Below are positions 60,504 to 64,000 of a DNA stretch of 64,000 nucleotides, piece by piece; the stretch's first letter is position 1; each line of letters starts with the position of its first letter. The stretch comes from CADEED01 sp043747835 (GTDB lineage: Bacteria > Pseudomonadota > Gammaproteobacteria > Steroidobacterales > Steroidobacteraceae), in assembly GCA_043747835.1 (NCBI GenBank), contig JAYTOK010000032.1, positions 119,981 to 183,980 of the forward strand, in the 5' to 3' direction. The notes beneath the pieces are model-generated. The model ran no database searches and had not been told where the DNA came from. It saw only the letters and a program-made list of their open reading frames with translations. Made by a program: the position numbers and the translations under genes.

Positions 60504-60955
60504 TTCGCCGGCTCGCGGTTCTTCGCGTCCAGGTCCCGCTTCGCGGCGCGGCGAATGAACATGCCGGCGAGGAACGCGAGCACGCCCACGCCGAGCGACA
60601 CGCTTGCGCCGAGCCAGTTGTCGACGAACAGCGCGACGCGCGCCTTCTGCGGGGTTGCGACCGGATAGACGATCGGAATCGTAGACCCGACCGCGAAGCG
60701 TTCCGTCGTCGTCGCGAGCTGGCCTTCGAAGGCGACGATGGAGCCGTCGGCGGTCCTGAAGCGGAATCGCGGGCGGTAGCGGACGCTGTCGCCGTCCTGA
60801 ACCTCGCGATAGCTAACCACCTCGCCCGTGGCGCGCACGGAGTCCTGCAGGAAGGTCTGTGCCTGGTAGACGAGGTAGAGGCCTAACAAACCGCAGGAGA
60901 CGCCGAGCGCCAGCAACAGGCGTGCCGCGAAGTACAGGATTCGGTAGCTGAACAT
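60500..60955 (-). CDS. DUF3592-family membrane protein
   Basis: 151 aa with two membrane helices (LLLALGVSCGLLGLYLVYQA and LGASVSLGVGVLAFLAGMFI) around a beta-rich periplasmic domain (GEVVSYREVQ, YRPRFRFRTADGSIV, GSTIPIVYPVATPQKARV) as in DUF3592. Function unknown. ATG at 60955; a longer frame from 61009 starts inside the repeat-rich gap and is unlikely. Confidence 0.78.
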   Translation of the reverse strand: MFSYRILYFAARLLLALGVSCGLLGLYLVYQAQTFLQDSVRATGEVVSYREVQDGDSVRYRPRFRFRTADGSIVAFEGQLATTTERFAVGSTIPIVYPVATPQKARVALFVDNWLGASVSLGVGVLAFLAGMFIRRAAKRDLDAKNREPAK

Positions 60956-60956
60956 G

Positions 60957-61010
60957 TCAGACACGCTCAGGGACAGCCGACACGGTGTCAGAAACAGGGA
61001 CAGTCGCACA
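60957..61010. repeat. Degenerate GGGACAG/GTGTC repeat cluster in a divergent gap
   Basis: The gap carries GGGACAG twice, TGTCAG-type motifs and a short GACAC-G-GTGTC palindrome (60979-60989). It resembles degraded copies of the GGGGAC(W)GTCCCC repeats seen elsewhere in the window. Confidence 0.45.
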
Positions 61011-61073
61011 TTTCATGTTGCTTGCGGGCGGGCGGAAAAGTAGATTGCGAGTCTAATGGAAGTGGGGAGAACG

Positions 61074-61259
61074 ATGAGCGAGCCGGAGAAGAAGGGGTCC
61101 ATATGGCCATGGATCATCGTGCCCCTCGGCGCGTTCAGCGTTTTTTTCCTGCTGCGCGAATGCCAGCACCGGCTCCCGCCGACGGAGCCCGCAACCCCTG
61201 CCGCCGCTGCCTCCTCTTCCGCGGAAGGGGCGGCGCCGGAACCCGCTCCGGCGCCATAA
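61074..61259 (+). CDS. Small single-pass membrane protein
   Basis: 61 aa: charged start (MSEPEKKGS), one helix (IWPWIIVPLGAFSVFFLL), then a Pro/Ala/Glu tail. GGGGAG five bases before ATG 61074 makes this start better than ATG 61056. Unknown role; it converges with the TonB-like gene. Confidence 0.55.
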   Translation: MSEPEKKGSIWPWIIVPLGAFSVFFLLRECQHRLPPTEPATPAAAASSSAEGAAPEPAPAP

Positions 61260-61277
61260 CTGCCTCGCTGAAACTCT

Positions 61278-61910
61278 TTAACGCTGATCCGTCAGCTTGA
61301 AGACGACCTTCACCCGGTACCACTGAGCCACCGCTTCCCCGGCGCGGGTCGCGGGCTTGAAGCGCCAGCTCTGCCGGGCTTCCTGGAGCGCGGCACGATC
61401 GAGACGCTCGAATCCCGTCGTGCTCGCGAGGCGCACGTCGCCGACGCGACCGTTCGGCAGCACGTGGACCTCGATGATGCCCGCGCCCTGCTCACCGTCG
61501 CGTTTCGAGGCGGGTGGATAGGCCGGCTGCGAGAGCGGATAGCGCGAGTCCTGCATGACGCTCGTCGTGGGAATGCCGGGATCCGCCGTGCCACCTTGCG
61601 GCGGAAGGGTGGGGAGCGGATCCGGCGGCAGAGGTTCCGAGATGATCGAAGGTTCGACCGGAACTTCGATCGGAACGTCAGGCGTCGGAACGTACGGTCT
61701 GCTGTCCTCGATGATGACGGGCACATCGGGAATTCGTTCTTCCGGCCTTGGCAGATCGAAGGGCGTGACAGGTTCGGGCACCAGCGGCCCAATCTCCGGC
61801 GCGATGCCGAGACCGCGCGCGATGAAATAGAAGGCGGCCAGATGCAGTCCCGCGACGACGGTCATTCGACCTAATGCGCCCATCGGGCGCTGTTCGAGTG
61901 TGTGAGCCAT
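61278..61910 (-). CDS. TonB-family energy transducer-like protein
   Basis: 210 aa. One N-terminal helix (MTVVAGLHLAAFYFIARGLG), a Pro/Val/Glu-rich periplasmic stretch (about residues 40-110), and a TonB C-terminal domain (GAGIIEVHVLPNGRVGDVRL, RLDRAALQEARQSWRFKPAT). GGAGGG five bases upstream. No exbB/exbD nearby. Second TonB-end protein in this window; could serve a siderophore or vitamin receptor, unspecified. Confidence 0.82.
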   Translation of the reverse strand: MAHTLEQRPMGALGRMTVVAGLHLAAFYFIARGLGIAPEIGPLVPEPVTPFDLPRPEERIPDVPVIIEDSRPYVPTPDVPIEVPVEPSIISEPLPPDPLPTLPPQGGTADPGIPTTSVMQDSRYPLSQPAYPPASKRDGEQGAGIIEVHVLPNGRVGDVRLASTTGFERLDRAALQEARQSWRFKPATRAGEAVAQWYRVKVVFKLTDQR

Positions 61911-62054
61911 GTGCCCTCCGTTCGCCGCGAGCGCGCGGCGGTTATAGAGGTCAACGCGGGCTGCACGAAAACGGGGTTTCAGGCGCCGGATTACGGTCAA
62001 ACCGCGAGACACGCCGCACAGGGGCGAATCCCTGAAATGCCTTGTTTTCGCCTG

Positions 62055-62060
62055 TACAAT
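62055..62060 (+). promoter_or_regulatory. Putative -10 box of rimO
   Basis: TACAAT followed by CGCG, 11 bases before the ATG; same block as before yheS. The message would have almost no leader. Confidence 0.4.
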
Positions 62061-62071
62061 CGCGCCCCCTC

Positions 62072-63397
62072 ATGAGCCGCCGCCAACCAAAAGTCGGGTT
62101 CGTCAGCCTCGGGTGCCCGAAAGCACTCGTGGACTCCGAACGCATCATCACGCAGTTGCGCTCCGAGGGTTATCAGGTCGCCGCGGACTATGGCTCCGCC
62201 GACGTCGTCGTCGTGAACACCTGTGGATTCATCGACTCCGCCGTCGACGAATCGCTCGATGCGATCGGCGAGGCGCTGGAAAAGAACGGCAAGGTGATCG
62301 TGACGGGTTGTTTGGGCGCGCGGCCCGAGCGGATCCTCGAGCGGCATCCGAAGGTGCTTAAGGTCACGGGGCCGCATGCGTACGAGGAAGTCGTCGGCGC
62401 GGTGCATGAGCACCTGCCGCCGAAGCACGATCCGTTCGTGGACCTCGTGCCGCCGCAGGGCATCCGCCTCACGCCGCGTCACTACGCGTACCTCAAGATC
62501 TCCGAGGGCTGCAACAACAAGTGCAGCTTCTGCATCATCCCGTCGATGCGCGGGTTGTTAGCCAGCCGCCGCATCGACGACGTATTGCGCGAAGCCGAGA
62601 AGCTGGCGCGCGCGGGCGTCAAAGAGTTGCTGGTGATCTCGCAGGACACGTCGGCCTACGGCGTGGACATCCGCTACCAGGACGCGGAGTGGCGCGGGCA
62701 GAAATACGAAACGCGGTTCCTCGATCTCGCTCGCGGACTCGGTGAGCTCGGCATCTGGGTGCGCATGCACTATGTGTATCCGTATCCGCACGTGGACGAC
62801 GTGATCCCGCTGATGGCGGAGCGGAAAGTGCTTCCGTATCTCGATATTCCGTTTCAGCACGGAAGTCCGACGGTGCTGAAGCGCATGAAGCGCCCGGGCC
62901 AGGTGGAGAAGACACTGTCGCGAATTCAGAAGTGGCGCGCGATATGCCCGGATCTCACCATTCGCAGCACCTTCATCGTCGGCTTCCCGGGCGAGACGGA
63001 AGCGGAGTTCGAAGAGTTGTTGGCGTGGCTCGACGAGGCGCAGCTCGACCGCGTGGGCGCGTTCAAATATTCGCCGGTGGAAGGCGCGGCCGCGAATGAC
63101 GTGGCGCCGCACGTGGCTCCCGGGATTCAGGAAGAGCGCCTCGCGCGCTTCATGCAGAAGTCGGCCGGCATCAGCGCGGCGAAGCTTGCCGCGAAAGTCG
63201 GGCATCGCATGGACGTGCTGGTGGATGCCATCGATGGAAACACGGCCGTTGCCCGCAGCATGGCCGATGCGCCGGAGATCGATGGCGTCGTGCACATCGC
63301 GAAGGGCGGCAAGCTCAAGATCGGCGAATTCGCCGACGTCGAGATCACAGGGTCAAGCGATCACGATCTCGAGGCGAAGGTGCTCAAGGCGCATTGA
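62072..63397 (+). CDS. rimO: Ribosomal protein S12 methylthiotransferase
   Basis: 441 aa radical-SAM enzyme that methylthiolates Asp89 of S12. N-terminal MTTase domain VGFVSLGCPKALVDSERII with Cys residues for the second cluster (NTCGFID, TGCLGARP), radical-SAM Cys triad CNNKCSFC, and a C-terminal TRAM domain (RMDVLVDAIDGNTAVARSMA). Start ATG at 62072 follows the usual SRRxPKVGFVSLGCPKA pattern. Its last 14 bases overlap the convergent gene. Confidence 0.95.
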   Translation: MSRRQPKVGFVSLGCPKALVDSERIITQLRSEGYQVAADYGSADVVVVNTCGFIDSAVDESLDAIGEALEKNGKVIVTGCLGARPERILERHPKVLKVTGPHAYEEVVGAVHEHLPPKHDPFVDLVPPQGIRLTPRHYAYLKISEGCNNKCSFCIIPSMRGLLASRRIDDVLREAEKLARAGVKELLVISQDTSAYGVDIRYQDAEWRGQKYETRFLDLARGLGELGIWVRMHYVYPYPHVDDVIPLMAERKVLPYLDIPFQHGSPTVLKRMKRPGQVEKTLSRIQKWRAICPDLTIRSTFIVGFPGETEAEFEELLAWLDEAQLDRVGAFKYSPVEGAAANDVAPHVAPGIQEERLARFMQKSAGISAAKLAAKVGHRMDVLVDAIDGNTAVARSMADAPEIDGVVHIAKGGKLKIGEFADVEITGSSDHDLEAKVLKAH

Positions 63398-64000
63398 GGC
63401 TCGACAGCGGCACACGCGTGAGCTCGACGTCTTCCTTGTTCGTGGCGTAACCCACGTAGAGATGATCCTTCCAGATCACGCTCTTCGGATAGTGAAAGCC
63501 CGGCCGCTTGTACTGCCCCGCGAATCGCATCGGCTGCAAGCTGGCGGCGCCGCGTAGCAGCCAGGCCGCACCGAAGCGCCGCCCGTCCCGGCTCAGCGTG
63601 ATGGCCAGTGGGATGCGCGGCTTCGCCGCATTGGGCGCATTCACGAGATAGGCCGAGCCGTCGGCGAGATTCCCGGCACTTTGTTTGGCGCGGGAGTCCG
63701 GCATCTGCGTCAGCACCGGAGTCGTCCAGGTCTCGGCCGCATCGCAGCTTTCCGAAGCCAGCTGGCGGTGTGTCGACGACTGATCGCGAAACACCATGAC
63801 CATGCACGAGCCGCGCAGGAACAGGCTGGGTTCGATCTCGCGGCTCGAGCCGCCTTCGTACGAAAGGTTGTGCATCTGGCCGCGTCGCCATCCGCTCAGC
63901 GCCAGCGGATCGTCAGTGAAGAACGGCGCGACGATCAGACCGGGGCGCATGTGAAACGCCGTCACAACCCGGCCGCCGGGCAGGAGGTGCGGGTCCTGCT
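63384..64000 (-). CDS. Sialidase/BNR-like protein (start beyond window edge)
   Basis: At least 204 aa, open at the window end, so the N terminus is outside. Blocks IEPSLFLRGSCMVMVFRDQS, ETWTTPVLTQMPDSRAKQSA and IPLAITLSRDGRRFGAAWLL resemble a sialidase-fold beta-propeller, with Arg and Asp-box-like turns. Substrate unknown. Overlaps rimO by 14 bases tail to tail. Confidence 0.65.
   Translation of the reverse strand, partial: QDPHLLPGGRVVTAFHMRPGLIVAPFFTDDPLALSGWRRGQMHNLSYEGGSSREIEPSLFLRGSCMVMVFRDQSSTHRQLASESCDAAETWTTPVLTQMPDSRAKQSAGNLADGSAYLVNAPNAAKPRIPLAITLSRDGRRFGAAWLLRGAASLQPMRFAGQYKRPGFHYPKSVIWKDHLYVGYATNKEDVELTRVPLSSLNAP

Noticed and set aside
1..64000. GTTAG/CTAAC as an over-represented skew or Chi-like motif
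   Set aside because: I found about thirty occurrences by eye, not more than base composition would give; only the codon context looked special.

Overview
The window is a chromosomal segment of a GC-rich Gammaproteobacterium, coding-dense on both strands. The gene set points to the Steroidobacterales/Xanthomonadales side of the class: PrlC-type M3 peptidase next to exonuclease III, NAD-type malate dehydrogenase, an FadE-type acyl-CoA dehydrogenase, a GspA/GspB pair, a YtrA-type ABC operon, RimO, and GH3 plus gluconate functions. This placement is an inference from gene content only. I saw no rRNA, tRNA, CRISPR array, complete insertion sequence or phage.

Layout. 1-8.6 kb: peptidase, exonuclease III, HD phosphohydrolase-like protein, M15 carboxypeptidase, a membrane GGDEF-EAL protein and a secreted HAF-repeat protein ending at a strong hairpin. 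8.6-13.5 kb: two secreted proteins (one like a secretin N-domain), ABC-F protein YheS and a phospholipase-D-like protein. 13.5-17 kb (minus): a four-gene Mla/MCE lipid transport operon with a STAS-permease fusion. 17-19.5 kb (minus): a YtrA-like operon with a 51-aa leader gene and a palindromic operator over its promoter. 19.5-31 kb: ECF sigma factor and membrane partner, malate dehydrogenase, methyltransferase, FadE, DUF3667, DNA polymerase IV, GspA and GspB. 30.4-32.5 kb: a 32-bp inverted repeat, then rhodanese, GNAT and a secreted protein on the minus strand.

32.7-38.7 kb holds the most unusual block: three tightly packed plus-strand genes. They encode a receiver-like/TonB fusion, a receiver-Ser/Thr kinase fusion whose receiver lacks the usual phospho-acceptor Asp, and a membrane CheA-like ATPase whose Hpt-like helix lacks His. 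It reads as one signalling pathway whose individual domains are partly degenerate.

38.7-49.6 kb: ATP/ADP-carrier-like protein, beta-CASP nuclease, a visibly AT-richer island (AbiEii-like nucleotidyltransferase, its winged-helix partner, and a divergent unknown gene, separated by repeated AAGC/GCTT palindromes), M20 amidohydrolase, glycosyltransferase, a CobW/WD40/unknown operon and an orphan AbrB antitoxin. 49.6-64 kb: PBP4, a shortened hexapeptide acetyltransferase, a beta-glucosidase/lactonase/gluconate permease cassette, a hybrid histidine kinase, an aldo-keto reductase, small membrane proteins, a TonB-like protein, RimO and the edge of a sialidase-like gene.

Several convergent gene ends carry long palindromes that include the stop codons of the flanking genes. 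They look like a family of extragenic repeats acting as two-way terminators.
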